56,534 nt of DNA from NCBI GenBank assembly GCA_018003515.1, contig JAGNDO010000006.1:60917-117450 (forward strand), in the 5' to 3' direction. Position 1 is the first letter of the stretch, and each line of letters starts with the position of its first letter. Both the position numbers and the translations under genes were made by a program. The stretch comes from Caldilineaceae bacterium (GTDB taxonomy: Bacteria > Chloroflexota > Anaerolineae > Caldilineales > Caldilineaceae). This document shows positions 24,921 to 32,370 of the stretch, piece by piece. Below the pieces are notes generated by a model, which saw nothing but the letters and a program-made list of their open reading frames with translations, did not search any database and had not been told where the DNA came from.

Positions 24921-25619
24921 ATGCTCTATCTCGTCGCCACACCCATCGGCAACCTGGGGGACATGAGCCTGCGGGCCATCGAAACCCTGCGCGCCGTGGA
25001 CATGATCGCCAGCGAAGACACCCGCAAGACCGGGCGGCTGCTGGCCCACTTTGAGATCCACGGCCCGCAGATGGCCTTCCACGAACACAACGAAGCCAGG
25101 GCCGGGGAGCGCATCATGGAACTTCTGGCCCAAGGCCAATCCGTGGCCCTGGTCACCAACGCCGGGACGCCGGGGATCAGCGATCCGGGCTACACCCTGG
25201 CCCGCCGGGCCATCGCCGCCGGGGAAGAGTTCACGGTGATTCCGGGGGCCACCGCGCCCATCATGGCCCTGGTGCTGTCGGGTCTGCCCGTCCACAGCTT
25301 CACCTTCCGGGGCTTTCCCCCGCGCAAAGGCGGCCCCCGCCGCCGCTTCATGGCCGTGGACGCCGCCTCTCCCCACACCCTGATCTTCTACGAAAGCCCC
25401 TACCGCATCGCCGCCTTCCTGGCCGACGCCCTGGAAGTCTACGGCGACCGCCCCGCCGCCATCGCCCGCGAACTGACCAAAGTCTACGAAGAAGTCCTGC
25501 GCGGCTCCCTCTCCGACCTCCTGGCCCAGGCCAAGGACAAAACCCACAAAGGCGAATTCGTCATCCTCATCGAGGGGCTGGTCAACAAACCCACGAATCA
25601 AGAGCAGATCGACGAATAG
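24921..25619 (+). CDS. rsmI: 16S rRNA (cytidine1402-2'-O)-methyltransferase RsmI
   Basis: 232 residues. RsmI methylates the 2'-OH of C1402 in 16S rRNA, tuning decoding-centre fidelity. The tetrapyrrole-methylase fold signatures are plain: [18 protein letters not shown] at the start, [69 protein letters not shown] and [14 protein letters not shown]. The protein is slightly short at the C-terminus compared with many orthologues. It begins 5 nt after the SWIM gene stop without a strong ribosome-binding site, suggesting translation coupled to the upstream gene. A long hairpin at 25633-25707 follows. Confidence 0.95.
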   Translation: MLYLVATPIGNLGDMSLRAIETLRAVDMIASEDTRKTGRLLAHFEIHGPQMAFHEHNEARAGERIMELLAQGQSVALVTNAGTPGISDPGYTLARRAIAAGEEFTVIPGATAPIMALVLSGLPVHSFTFRGFPPRKGGPRRRFMAVDAASPHTLIFYESPYRIAAFLADALEVYGDRPAAIARELTKVYEEVLRGSLSDLLAQAKDKTHKGEFVILIEGLVNKPTNQEQIDE

Positions 25620-25632
25620 GCAATCAAAAAGA

Positions 25633-25707
25633 GATCCACGAATCTGCACGAATCTACACGAATCTTTTTTTGGTTGATTCGTGTAGATTCGTGCAGATTC
25701 GTGGATC
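25633..25707. terminator. 32-bp-stem hairpin of CACGAATCTG units
   Basis: The arms 25633-25664 and 25676-25707 are complementary over their full length around an 11-nt T-rich loop. Each arm holds three 10-nt units (CACGAATCTG-type). It is just downstream of rsmI and could terminate it; the modular build also marks it as a dispersed repeat type. Confidence 0.65.
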
Positions 25708-25714
25708 AAAACAA

Positions 25715-25750
25715 CAGCACTCTATCTCTATCTCTACCTCTACCTCTACC
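25715..25750. repeat. TCTATC/TCTACC hexamer repeat
   Basis: Six tandem hexamers run between the rsmI hairpin and the 3' end of the Lrp-type gene. It is a simple repeat with no assigned role. Confidence 0.6.
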
Positions 25751-25752
25751 TT

Positions 25753-26040
25753 TTACTCCCCCTCGCCCAACCCGATGGAGAACATGCTTTCCAGATCGTG
25801 CCGGGAGAAGACTTTGAAGGCGAACAAGGTCTCGGACTCGGTGATGCCCTGGACTTGGAGCATCTGCCGGGTGACCAGATCGGCCAGGGCGTCGTTGTTG
25901 CGCACCCGCACATTGGCGATCAGATCATAGCGCCCGGTGACAGAGAAGACCTCGCTGACCCCCTCGAAGTCCACCAACTGCTCCGCCACACTGTTGACTT
26001 TGTCCCGCTCGACGTTGATGAGGATGATGGCTGTGACCAT
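25753..26040 (-). CDS. Stand-alone Lrp/AsnC ligand-binding (RAM) domain protein
   Basis: 95 residues forming only the C-terminal alpha-beta sandwich of Lrp/AsnC regulators (TAIILINVERDKVNSVAEQL, VSEVFSVTGRYDLIANVRV, LQVQGITESETLFAFKVF). The N-terminal helix-turn-helix is absent. Such SRAM proteins are known in bacteria and archaea and bind amino acids or modulate full-length Lrp proteins. The ATG at 26040 has AAAGGACA upstream. It is monocistronic and convergent with rsmI. A TAGAAT box at 26135-26130 on this strand may be its promoter. Confidence 0.88.
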   Translation of the reverse strand: MVTAIILINVERDKVNSVAEQLVDFEGVSEVFSVTGRYDLIANVRVRNNDALADLVTRQMLQVQGITESETLFAFKVFSRHDLESMFSIGLGEGE

Positions 26041-26183
26041 GAGGTGTGTCCTTTGTTGATATGTTGATTGGTTGACTTGTTGATTGGTTGACTTGTTGAT
26101 TGACGGGGCGGGGGCGACCATTTTGGTTTATTCTAGCCCGCCCCGGTCATGGGCGCAAACCTGGGAGCGCGGGGGTTCGTCTC

Positions 26184-26246
26184 CATTCCGGGAATGGGCC
26201 AAAACCGTTCACTCAACCCAGAAAGAACCGGCCCTTTCCCGGAATG
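26184..26246. repeat. REPIN-like element, family 2, copy 1
   Basis: CATTCCGGGAATGGGCC (26184) and GGCCCTTTCCCGGAATG (ending 26246) are inverted and 50 bp apart. The complement shares ends and internal words (GGTTGAGTGAA, TTGGCCCATTCC) with the copies at 54899 and 54988. Confidence 0.75.
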
Positions 26247-26321
26247 TCCAGGCACATCCCAGGCGAGGGAGACGCATTCCCGCCAAACCTGTGCTAAAAT
26301 ATGAGGCACATCGGCGAAAAC

Positions 26322-26507
26322 CGTAGGGGCACGAGGTGTGGCGGAAACTCCGATCTTAATAACGACTAAATTTGCATCCGCCACACCTCGTGCCCGGCCT
26401 GGCGCATGACAATGTGAATGAATGAAAAGCCGGGCACGAGGTAGGATGGCGATGGAACCGGTCTTTCTTTGCGAAGATCCTTCCGCCATCCCACCTCATG
26501 CCCCTAC
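26322..26507. repeat. 186-bp compound palindrome
   Basis: Two hairpins sit back to back: CGTAGGGGCACGAGGTGTGG with CCACACCTCGTGCCCGGC, and GCCGGGCACGAGGTAGGATGG with CCATCCCACCTCATGCCCC. The outer ends (CGTAGGGGCA / TGCCCCTACG) are also complementary, so the whole unit is symmetric. It looks like a non-autonomous palindromic element. Confidence 0.65.
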
Positions 26508-26589
26508 GATAATGACTCAGTTCTCAAAAATCCGTGCAAATCCGCCCAATCCGCGCCATCCGCGTTCTATTTCTAAAGGAGAACTCACC

Positions 26590-27501
26590 ATGATCGCATT
26601 CGTCTTCACCGGCGGCGGCAGCAGTGGCCCACTTCAGGCCGGAGCCGTGCGGGCCTTGCTGGAATCGAACATCATTCCCGACATGGTCGTCGGCACCTCT
26701 GCCGGCGCGCTCAACGCTGTCTTTTTGGCCGCCCACGGCCCCACGTTGGATGCCTATGACCGCTTGGCCCAGGCGTGGACCGGGGCAACCAAGGCCAAGG
26801 CCATGCCCGGCGGCTATTTTGGCGCGCTGCGTCGCCTGATCTTCAAAGCCGACAGCCTCTTCGACAGTAGCGGTCTGCGCACCATGCTCGAAACCGAACT
26901 CCCCCCCACCGTGCGCACCTTTGGCGATCTCAAGATCCCCTGCTACACCACCGCCTCGGATCTGCGCTCCCGCCGCCTCTTTCTCTTTGGCGACGACCCC
27001 GCCGGCCCCCTGATCGACGCCGCCTTGGCCAGCTCCGCCATCCCCGGCGTCTACCCCCCCGTGGATTATCATGGCCTGCAACTCGTGGACGGCGGTGTGG
27101 TGGACAACGTCCCCGCCTCCGTGGCTATGGACAAGGGGGCCACCACCCTCTATCTGATCAACGTGGGCTATGGCGGCCAAACCGAGGACGCGGTCAAAGG
27201 CGTCATCCCCATCGTGGACCGGGCCATCGGCGTCTTTTTGGCCGAATCCCTCTACAACGACCTCAATCGGGCCGACCTGGACCCCACCATCGACCTCCAC
27301 CACATCCAATTCCCCGACTTCGCCGACGTGGGTCTGCTGGACTTTGACCAAACCGCCGCCATGTTGCGCCGGGGCTACGAGGCCACCCTGGATTATCTCA
27401 ACGACCCCAACCCCCGTGGCCCCATGCAGACCCGCCAAGGCACGGACCGCACCGCCGCTCCCGTTCCAGGTCTGCGAGAAATCGTTCGTCGGCGGCCATG
27501 A
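26590..27501 (+). CDS. Patatin-like phospholipase
   Basis: 303 residues; ATG behind AAAGGAGAAC. Catalytic features of the patatin family (Ser-Asp dyad acyl hydrolases) are intact: the oxyanion loop FTGGGSSGPLQAGA at the N-terminus, the nucleophile elbow GTSAG with Ser37, and LVDGGVVDN with Asp167. It also has LASSAIPGVYPPV. It should hydrolyse phospholipid or other lipid acyl esters. No signal peptide or membrane segment is seen, so it is cytosolic or peripheral. Its stop overlaps the start of the TIR-like/WD40 gene by 4 bp (ATGA), indicating translational coupling and probably a common process. Patatins serve as effectors in several anti-phage systems, but no cyclase or other sensor gene is adjacent except the WD40 protein. 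Confidence 0.9.
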   Translation: MIAFVFTGGGSSGPLQAGAVRALLESNIIPDMVVGTSAGALNAVFLAAHGPTLDAYDRLAQAWTGATKAKAMPGGYFGALRRLIFKADSLFDSSGLRTMLETELPPTVRTFGDLKIPCYTTASDLRSRRLFLFGDDPAGPLIDAALASSAIPGVYPPVDYHGLQLVDGGVVDNVPASVAMDKGATTLYLINVGYGGQTEDAVKGVIPIVDRAIGVFLAESLYNDLNRADLDPTIDLHHIQFPDFADVGLLDFDQTAAMLRRGYEATLDYLNDPNPRGPMQTRQGTDRTAAPVPGLREIVRRRP

Positions 27502-30206
27502 CCCACACCCTGCACCTCTCCTTCCATCCTGCCCAAGCCCCCCACGCCCAGGATCTGCGCGCCCACCTCCTGGCCGCCGGCTGCACCCTCACCCCCCACC
27601 CCACCCAGGCCGACCGGGTGATCCTGCTCCTCTCCCAGCTCTGGATGGACGAGGTTTGGCCCAGCATGGCCGACGCCTACACCACCCCGGCCCAGAGGGA
27701 TCGCCTCCTGCCCCTCCTCGCCCAGCCCTGCGCCCTGCCCCCCTGGCTGGCCCGTCTGCGCCCCGCCGACTTCACCCAGCCCCAAGATGCTCCAGCCATC
27801 GCCACCCAACTTCTGGCCCGCCTTGCCCAGCGCAGCCTCCGTTTGGTTTGGCAAGTGGATGGCGATGCTGAAGGAGAAGACCGGGTCTTACGAGGCCATG
27901 CTGACTTTGTGACCGGCGTGACCTTACGAGAACCAGCCGGCCAACTTGTCTCCGCTTCTCAAGATGGCAGCCTGATTGTTTGGGAGGCCGAGGGTGGCCG
28001 GGCCATCGCTGCCCTCAGCGGCCACAGCGGGTCAGTCCTGGCCGTGGCCGCCGACCCGACAGCCGACGCCATCTTCTCCGCCGGGCGGGACGGTACCCTG
28101 CGCCGCTGGCTCCCGGACGAATCCGGCGCATGGCAGACCGCCCAGAGCTGGCCCATCCCCACCACCGTCCACACCCTGGCCCCCACCCCCGATGGCCGCT
28201 ACCTCCTCCTCGCCGCCCAAGATGCCGGACTGATGGTGCTGGACCTGGCCGCCGACACCCTAACCACCCACGATCACCTGCACCAAGATTGGGTGCGCAC
28301 CGTGGCTATCCTCCCCGAAAAATCCAACAACTTATGGCTGGCCGTCTCCGCCGGGGACGACCGGGCGTTGGTCGTCTGGGAAGCGGCGACCGGCACCCAA
28401 CGCCACCGCTGGCCCGACGGCGGCGGTCAGGATGGCGGCTTCATCAGCGCCCTGGCCGGCCTGCCCGCCGGCCAAGTCCTGGCCGGGAGCGATGACCGCA
28501 CGGTGGCCGTGTGGGACGTGCTCACGGGCCAAGTGCTACACACCTTGCGCGGCCACGCCGCATCCGTGCGCTCCGTGGCCGCCAGCGCGGATGGCCGCCG
28601 GGCCATCACCGCCGGCAACGATGGCGGCCTAATTTTATGGAATCTGGCCGCGGGCCGGGCCGAGGAAGAATTGGACGGACACGACGGTGCCGTGCCCCAA
28701 GTCGTCATGGCCGGGGACGGAAGCTGGGCCGTCTCCGCATCCACAGACACCACCCTGCGCCGCTGGCGGCTGGACGGGGCGCGCCCAGAGCGGACCGGTC
28801 CCCAAGGCCATCGGGCGGAGATCACGGCGCTGGCCATATATCCCCGCTCTAGCCAGGTCCGTGACCTGGCGGGTCTGCCCAAGGATTTCGTGGATCGATC
28901 CGCCGGGTCACGGACCCGGCTAGAGCATAGCAATGGCGAGGAGTTCGCATCCTCAGATGCGAACGTCGGGCATCTGAGGATGCCCGACTCCGCACGCCTT
29001 GACGGGACACTCGTCTCCGCGGCGGAGGATGGGCGGATGATATTGTGGGATGGGGCCACGGGCGAGGCCCTGGGCGAGGCCAGGCCCCGCTTCCCAATTT
29101 TGACCCTTGCCCTGGTCCCCGGTGGGGAGCGGGTGTTGGCCGTATCGGAGGCGGGCGGGGTGGAGGTGTGGGCGCTGCCCTTGGGCGAAGAACCCATCCG
29201 CACGTTGAGCGGGCGGGGGGCGATCCTGTGCGCGGCCGCGTCCCCGGACGGGCGGACGGTGGCGGGCGGGTCTGTGAATTGGGCGGTGAAGCTGTGGGAT
29301 CTGGACGGCGATTTCCCGGACCGCACCCTTACCGGTCACCGGGGCGGGGTGACGGCGTTGGCCTTTCTACCCGATGGCCGGTTGCTCTCCGGGGACGAGG
29401 TGGGCGTGTTGCGGGTGTGGGATCTGCCAAATACGCGCTCTAGCCAGGTCCGTGACCTGGCGGGTGCGCCTGGGGAGATCTTGGGAAGACCCGCCGGGTC
29501 ACGGACCCGGCTAGAGCGCGGTGATGGGGCTGTCGCTCAACCCCGACCACTCCTGGTTGAGCCTGCCGCAAATCCCGCCGCCACCACCCGCTCTAGCCAG
29601 GTCCGTGACCTGGCGGGTGCGCCTGGGGAGATCTTGGGAAGACCCGCCGGGTCACGGACCCGGCTAGAGCGCGATGAGGGGGCTATCGATCAACCCCGAC
29701 CACTCCTGGTTGAGCCTGCCGCAAATCCCGCCGCCACCACCCGCTCTAGCCAGGTCCGTGACCTGGCGGGTGCGCCTGGGGAGATCGTGGAAAGACCCGC
29801 CGGGTCACGGACCCGGCTAGAGCGTGGGGAGGGGTGGCGGGTGAGCGATGACCCCATTACTGCCATTGTGCCGGTGCCGGACCAAAATTGGGCGGTGATT
29901 GGGGGGGAGGGGCTGACGCCTCGGTTGGTCGATCTGGAAAGCGGGGCGGTTTTGGCCGAGTATGTAGGGCACACGGATTGGATTTTGGGGTTAGGGATTG
30001 GGGATCAGGGGAGGGTGCTGATCACCGGGGCCGATGACGCGTCCCTGCGCCTGTGGGATGTGGTCTCCGGTGCCGAGTTGGGCCGGGAAGACCTGCCCCG
30101 TCCTCTGGCCGCCCTGGTCGTCGACCCAATGGATAGTCTGATTTATTGCGGAGACATTGACGGACGAGTGCGTTGTTTTATCATCAAAAAACAGGCCACA
30201 GATTAA
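27498..30206 (+). CDS. TIR-like N-terminus plus about 14 WD40 repeats, with in-frame palindromic inserts
   Basis: 902 residues, overlapping the patatin gene by 4 bp. Residues 1-115 resemble a shortened TIR_2 domain (LHLSFHPAQAPHAQDL, ADRVILLLSQLWMDEVW, LPPWLARLRPADFT); the catalytic Glu cannot be placed safely. Residues about 128-900 hold about fourteen WD40 blades (for example GHSGSVLAVAADP, DGTLRRW, GHAASVRSVAAS, DGGLILWNL), enough for two seven-bladed propellers. Blade 8 is interrupted between strands by about 50 residues from two palindromic DNA elements (28845-28926 and 28940-28991). Between blades 11 and 12 lie three copies of the RSSQVRDLAG...SRTRLER segment, encoded by the same element (29437-29823). 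The frame is kept throughout. A scaffold or sensor role with the patatin is inferred. Confidence 0.82.
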   Translation: MTHTLHLSFHPAQAPHAQDLRAHLLAAGCTLTPHPTQADRVILLLSQLWMDEVWPSMADAYTTPAQRDRLLPLLAQPCALPPWLARLRPADFTQPQDAPAIATQLLARLAQRSLRLVWQVDGDAEGEDRVLRGHADFVTGVTLREPAGQLVSASQDGSLIVWEAEGGRAIAALSGHSGSVLAVAADPTADAIFSAGRDGTLRRWLPDESGAWQTAQSWPIPTTVHTLAPTPDGRYLLLAAQDAGLMVLDLAADTLTTHDHLHQDWVRTVAILPEKSNNLWLAVSAGDDRALVVWEAATGTQRHRWPDGGGQDGGFISALAGLPAGQVLAGSDDRTVAVWDVLTGQVLHTLRGHAASVRSVAASADGRRAITAGNDGGLILWNLAAGRAEEELDGHDGAVPQVVMAGDGSWAVSASTDTTLRRWRLDGARPERTGPQGHRAEITALAIYPRSSQVRDLAGLPKDFVDRSAGSRTRLEHSNGEEFASSDANVGHLRMPDSARLDGTLVSAAEDGRMILWDGATGEALGEARPRFPILTLALVPGGERVLAVSEAGGVEVWALPLGEEPIRTLSGRGAILCAAASPDGRTVAGGSVNWAVKLWDLDGDFPDRTLTGHRGGVTALAFLPDGRLLSGDEVGVLRVWDLPNTRSSQVRDLAGAPGEILGRPAGSRTRLERGDGAVAQPRPLLVEPAANPAATTRSSQVRDLAGAPGEILGRPAGSRTRLERDEGAIDQPRPLLVEPAANPAATTRSSQVRDLAGAPGEIVERPAGSRTRLERGEGWRVSDDPITAIVPVPDQNWAVIGGEGLTPRLVDLESGAVLAEYVGHTDWILGLGIGDQGRVLITGADDASLRLWDVVSGAELGREDLPRPLAALVVDPMDSLIYCGDIDGRVRCFIIKKQATD
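28845..28926. repeat. REPIN-like element, family 3, copy 1 (inside CDS)
   Basis: Two hairpins, CCAGGTCcgtGACCTGG and CCGGGTCacgGACCCGG, are arranged as an inverted pair bounded by GCTCTAG and CTAGAGC. The core from GCTCT to AGAGC is 81 bp, i.e. 27 codons. Confidence 0.85.
28940..28991. repeat. Second palindromic insert in blade 8
   Basis: GTTCGCATcctcagATGCGAAC and GGGCATCtgagGATGCCC are adjacent hairpins whose loops are complementary, bounded by GGAGT/ACTCC. It is unrelated to the 81-bp element next to it but built on the same paired-hairpin plan. Confidence 0.7.
29437..29823 (+). repeat. Three family-3 elements in a 153-bp tandem repeat (inside CDS)
   Basis: 81-bp elements lie at 29437-29517, 29590-29670 and 29743-29823. 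They start exactly 153 bp (51 codons) apart because a 72-bp spacer is also repeated; the spacer has its own inverted arms TCAACC/GGTTGA. The copies are nearly identical, so the expansion is recent. Confidence 0.9.
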
Positions 30207-30291
30207 ACGGATTTTTACTGATCAAAAAGATCCGTTTTAATCCGTCAAATCCGTGTAATCCGTGGCCTATTTTTCTCACGGAGGCATTCCC
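30207..30291. repeat. AATCCGT-word palindrome upstream of the M24 peptidase
   Basis: AACGGATTTTTACTGATC and GATCCGTT form an imperfect inverted repeat, with further AATCCGT words and the end AATCCGTGGCCTATTT shared with 13551-13612. It fills the gap between the WD40 stop and the ribosome-binding site of the next gene. Confidence 0.55.
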
Positions 30292-31500
30292 ATGAAAACG
30301 ATTGTGCAGGAGAAGGTTGAGCAGGCGGTGGGGTTGTTGGATGAGGCGGGGATCGATGTGTGGCTGACGATGGCCCGGGAGAGTTCGGAGAACCCGGACC
30401 CGATCATGCCGCTGATCTACGGCCATGATGTGACGTGGACGAGTGCGTTCATCTTGGCCCGGCCTCAGGCGGTGAAGGGGCGGCGCAAGGGCAGCCGGAT
30501 TGCGATTTTGGGCCGCTTCGACGCGGAGACGGCCCGGCGCACGGGGGCGTATGACGAGGTGATCGCCTACGATGAGTCCTTGGCCGAGGCGTTGCGGGGG
30601 GTGCTGGAACGGTTGGACCCCCAGCAGATCGCCCTCAACTATTCGGAGAACGATGTGCTGGCCGATGGGTTGAGTCACGGGCTGTTTTTGTTTTTGCAGA
30701 ATGCCCTGGCGGGGACGCCCTTCCCGACCCGCTTTGTGTCGGCCCAGGCGGTGGCGGGCAAGTTGCGGGGGCGCAAGAGCACGGCGGAGGTGGAGCGCAT
30801 CCGGGCGGCCATCGCCACCACCTTTGAGATCTATCAGCGCACCTTTGACTTTGCCCAGGTGGGGGTGACGGAAAAGCAGATCGCCGACTTTATGCACGCC
30901 CAGGTGGCCGAGCGGGGGTTGACCACCTCGTGGGAGGCCCACGCCTGCCCCACGGTGACCGCGGGGCCGGACTCGCCCGTGGGCCACACGGGGCCGACGG
31001 AGACGCCTATCCGACCGGGGCAACTGCTGCATTTGGATTTTGGCGTGCGCCAGGACGACTATTGCGCGGACATCCAGCGGGTGGTCTACTTTTTGGCCCA
31101 GGGGGAGACCGCGCCGCCGGAACCGGTGCAGCGGGGCTTCGACACGGTGATCCGAGCCATCCGGGCCGCGGTGGAGGTGATGGTTCCCGGCACCCCCGGC
31201 GTGGTGGTGGACGCGGCGGCCCGCAAGGTGATCACAGAGGCCGGCTACCCGGAATATCTGTACGCCACGGGCCATCAACTGGGCCGGGCCACCCATGATG
31301 GCGGCGCGCTGCTCGGCCCCCTGTGGCCCCGCTATGGCGACCTGCCCAACCGGGTGCTGGAGGTGGGTCAGGTCTACACCGTGGAGCCGGGTCTGGCCGT
31401 CCCCGGCTACGGCTATTTGGGCCTGGAAGAGGATGTGCTGATCACCGAGGACGGGGCGATCTTCTTGGGCAGTCCGCAGGTGGGGTTGGTGGTGAAGTAG
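30292..31500 (+). CDS. M24-family metallopeptidase (Xaa-Pro aminopeptidase-like)
   Basis: 402 residues; ATG at 30292 follows ACGGAGGC. The N-terminal ~165 residues form a creatinase-like domain. The C-terminal pita-bread catalytic domain carries the five metal ligands in order: Asp249 in HLDFGV, Asp260 in YCADIQR, His328 in GHQLGR, Glu365 in VEPG and a Glu in LEEDVL (379/380). It should be a dinuclear metal-dependent exopeptidase, probably removing N-terminal residues before proline; prolidase activity cannot be excluded. It is cytosolic, with no signal sequence. The stop codon merges into a GGGTGAAG octamer array. A 45-bp near-identical relic of its 3' end occurs at 50709-50753. Confidence 0.9.
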   Translation: MKTIVQEKVEQAVGLLDEAGIDVWLTMARESSENPDPIMPLIYGHDVTWTSAFILARPQAVKGRRKGSRIAILGRFDAETARRTGAYDEVIAYDESLAEALRGVLERLDPQQIALNYSENDVLADGLSHGLFLFLQNALAGTPFPTRFVSAQAVAGKLRGRKSTAEVERIRAAIATTFEIYQRTFDFAQVGVTEKQIADFMHAQVAERGLTTSWEAHACPTVTAGPDSPVGHTGPTETPIRPGQLLHLDFGVRQDDYCADIQRVVYFLAQGETAPPEPVQRGFDTVIRAIRAAVEVMVPGTPGVVVDAAARKVITEAGYPEYLYATGHQLGRATHDGGALLGPLWPRYGDLPNRVLEVGQVYTVEPGLAVPGYGYLGLEEDVLITEDGAIFLGSPQVGLVVK

Positions 31501-31640
31501 GGTGAGGGGGTGAAGGGGTGAAAGGGTGAAGGGGCGAGGGGTGAGAGCTGACGTAGGTTGAGTAGCCCGGCTCGACCCACCCCCTCACACGAACCAAACA
31601 GGGAGGGCGTATCGAAACCGGATGGGTGAAGGGGTGAAGC
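31499..31640. repeat. Octamer array plus dispersed TATCGAAACCGG element
   Basis: GGGTGAGG/GGGTGAAG/GGGTGAAA units run from the M24 stop. GTAGGTTGAGTAGCCCGGCT to GGGCGTATCGAAACCGG (31553-31620) is then an inverted copy of the element at 14791-14870, and more octamers follow. Confidence 0.65.
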
Positions 31641-31673
31641 AGAGACCGAGTTTCTGGAAGAAACTCGGTCTCT
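31641..31673. terminator. 14-bp-stem hairpin between convergent genes
   Basis: AGAGACCGAGTTTC and GAAACTCGGTCTCT form a perfect stem with a 5-nt loop. It is placed between the M24 gene (plus) and the HigA-like gene (minus) and suits termination from either side. Confidence 0.65.
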
Positions 31674-31708
31674 TTCGTGTCGTCAGTTTTGCTTGTCAAA
31701 CACAAAGG

Positions 31709-31987
31709 CTACGCAGCGATGCTGATCTTCACGCCCAGACTGTTCAGCACCGCCAGAATTGTGTCATAGCGGGGTTTTGCGCCAGGGGACAGGGCTTTGT
31801 ACAGACTTGCCCGCCCCAGCCCGGTCTCCTTGGCAATGGCGCTCATGCCCCGGGCTTTGGCCACATCGGCGAGGGCGGCCAGGAAGACATCCGGGTTACT
31901 GTCTTCCAGCGCGGCGGTCAGATATTCGGCGATCATTTCTTCGCTGTCCAGATAGTCGGACGCATCGAATTTTGCAAAGTTTTCCAT
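31709..31987 (-). CDS. HigA-type antitoxin (probable addiction module antidote)
   Basis: 92 residues. The helix-turn-helix domain matches the small antidote family paired with HigB/RelE-like killers: FDASDYLDSEEMIAEYLTAALED at the N-terminus, then MSAIAKETGLGRASLYKALSPGAKPRYDTILAVLNSLGVKISI. The ATG at 31987 is the first position with family similarity. It starts 4 nt after the toxin stop, so the pair is one operon with the toxin first, as in HigBA. It is expected to neutralise the toxin by direct binding and repress the promoter through the palindrome at 32296-32317. Confidence 0.9.
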   Translation of the reverse strand: MENFAKFDASDYLDSEEMIAEYLTAALEDSNPDVFLAALADVAKARGMSAIAKETGLGRASLYKALSPGAKPRYDTILAVLNSLGVKISIAA

Positions 31988-31991
31988 ATTT

Positions 31992-32288
31992 TTACTCCTC
32001 AAGCGTTTCTGCCAACGCTTTGGCTTTCGCAATATCACGGTTCTGAGAGGACTTGTCCCCGCCAATCAGCAGGAAGATCAACAGCCGTCCCCGCTGGATA
32101 AAATAGACCCGATAGCCAGGACCGAAATGGATACGCATTTCGCTGATGCCATCCCCGACCGGCTTGACATCGCCCAGATTACCCAGTTCAGCCGAACGAA
32201 TGCGGGCGACGATGCGCGCTCGACCTTTGACGTCTTTGAGCCGGACAAGCCATTTATCGAATTCGTGCGAACGGAGGACCGTGTACAT
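31992..32288 (-). CDS. RelE/HigB-like toxin (putative addiction module killer protein)
   Basis: 98 residues of the RelE/ParE superfamily: EFDKWLVRLKDVKGRARIVARI, LGDVKPVGDGISEMRIHFGPGYRVYFIQRG and LLIFLLIGGDKSSQNRDIAKAKAL, the standard blocks of killer proteins in this family. Homologues are ribosome-dependent mRNA endonucleases; that activity is inferred. The ATG at 32288 is only 7 nt after the -10 hexamer, so the mRNA may be nearly leaderless. The longer upstream frame is REP-array DNA and is not used. Confidence 0.9.
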   Translation of the reverse strand: MYTVLRSHEFDKWLVRLKDVKGRARIVARIRSAELGNLGDVKPVGDGISEMRIHFGPGYRVYFIQRGRLLIFLLIGGDKSSQNRDIAKAKALAETLEE

Positions 32289-32295
32289 AGATGTT

Positions 32296-32324
32296 ATTGT
32301 ATCCGATTGGATACAATTTTGCAA
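32296..32324 (-). promoter_or_regulatory. Promoter and operator of the HigBA-like operon
   Basis: Minus strand: -35 TTGCAA (32324-32319), 17-bp spacer, -10 TACAAT (32301-32296). A perfect palindrome, ATTGTATCC-GATT-GGATACAAT (32296-32317), covers the spacer and -10 and is the likely binding site for the antitoxin. Confidence 0.75.
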
Positions 32325-32370
32325 AAGTTGTCGTGTATTGTGGGGTGTAGGTAATAGAGTCGGGCTGAGA

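Larger units (their letters stand above)
26041..26589. other. Repeat-rich intergenic region upstream of patatin
   Basis: No gene is seen in these 549 bp. In order: TTGTTGATTGGTTGAC tandem units (26053-26101); a REPIN-like pair (26184-26246); TGCTAAAAT resembling an extended -10 (26292-26300); a compound palindrome (26322-26507); and AATCCGC-type short repeats (26530-26570) before the patatin ribosome-binding site. Confidence 0.6.

Noticed and set aside
26590-30206. CBASS-type system based on the patatin gene
   Set aside because: No nucleotidyltransferase of the CD-NTase type is adjacent. The CCA/PAP enzyme at 55198 is a tRNA-type enzyme 25 kb away.
30184-31296. 370-codon minus-strand frame opposite the M24 peptidase
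   Set aside because: Antisense shadow; the plus-strand product has all five metal ligands and a good ribosome-binding site.
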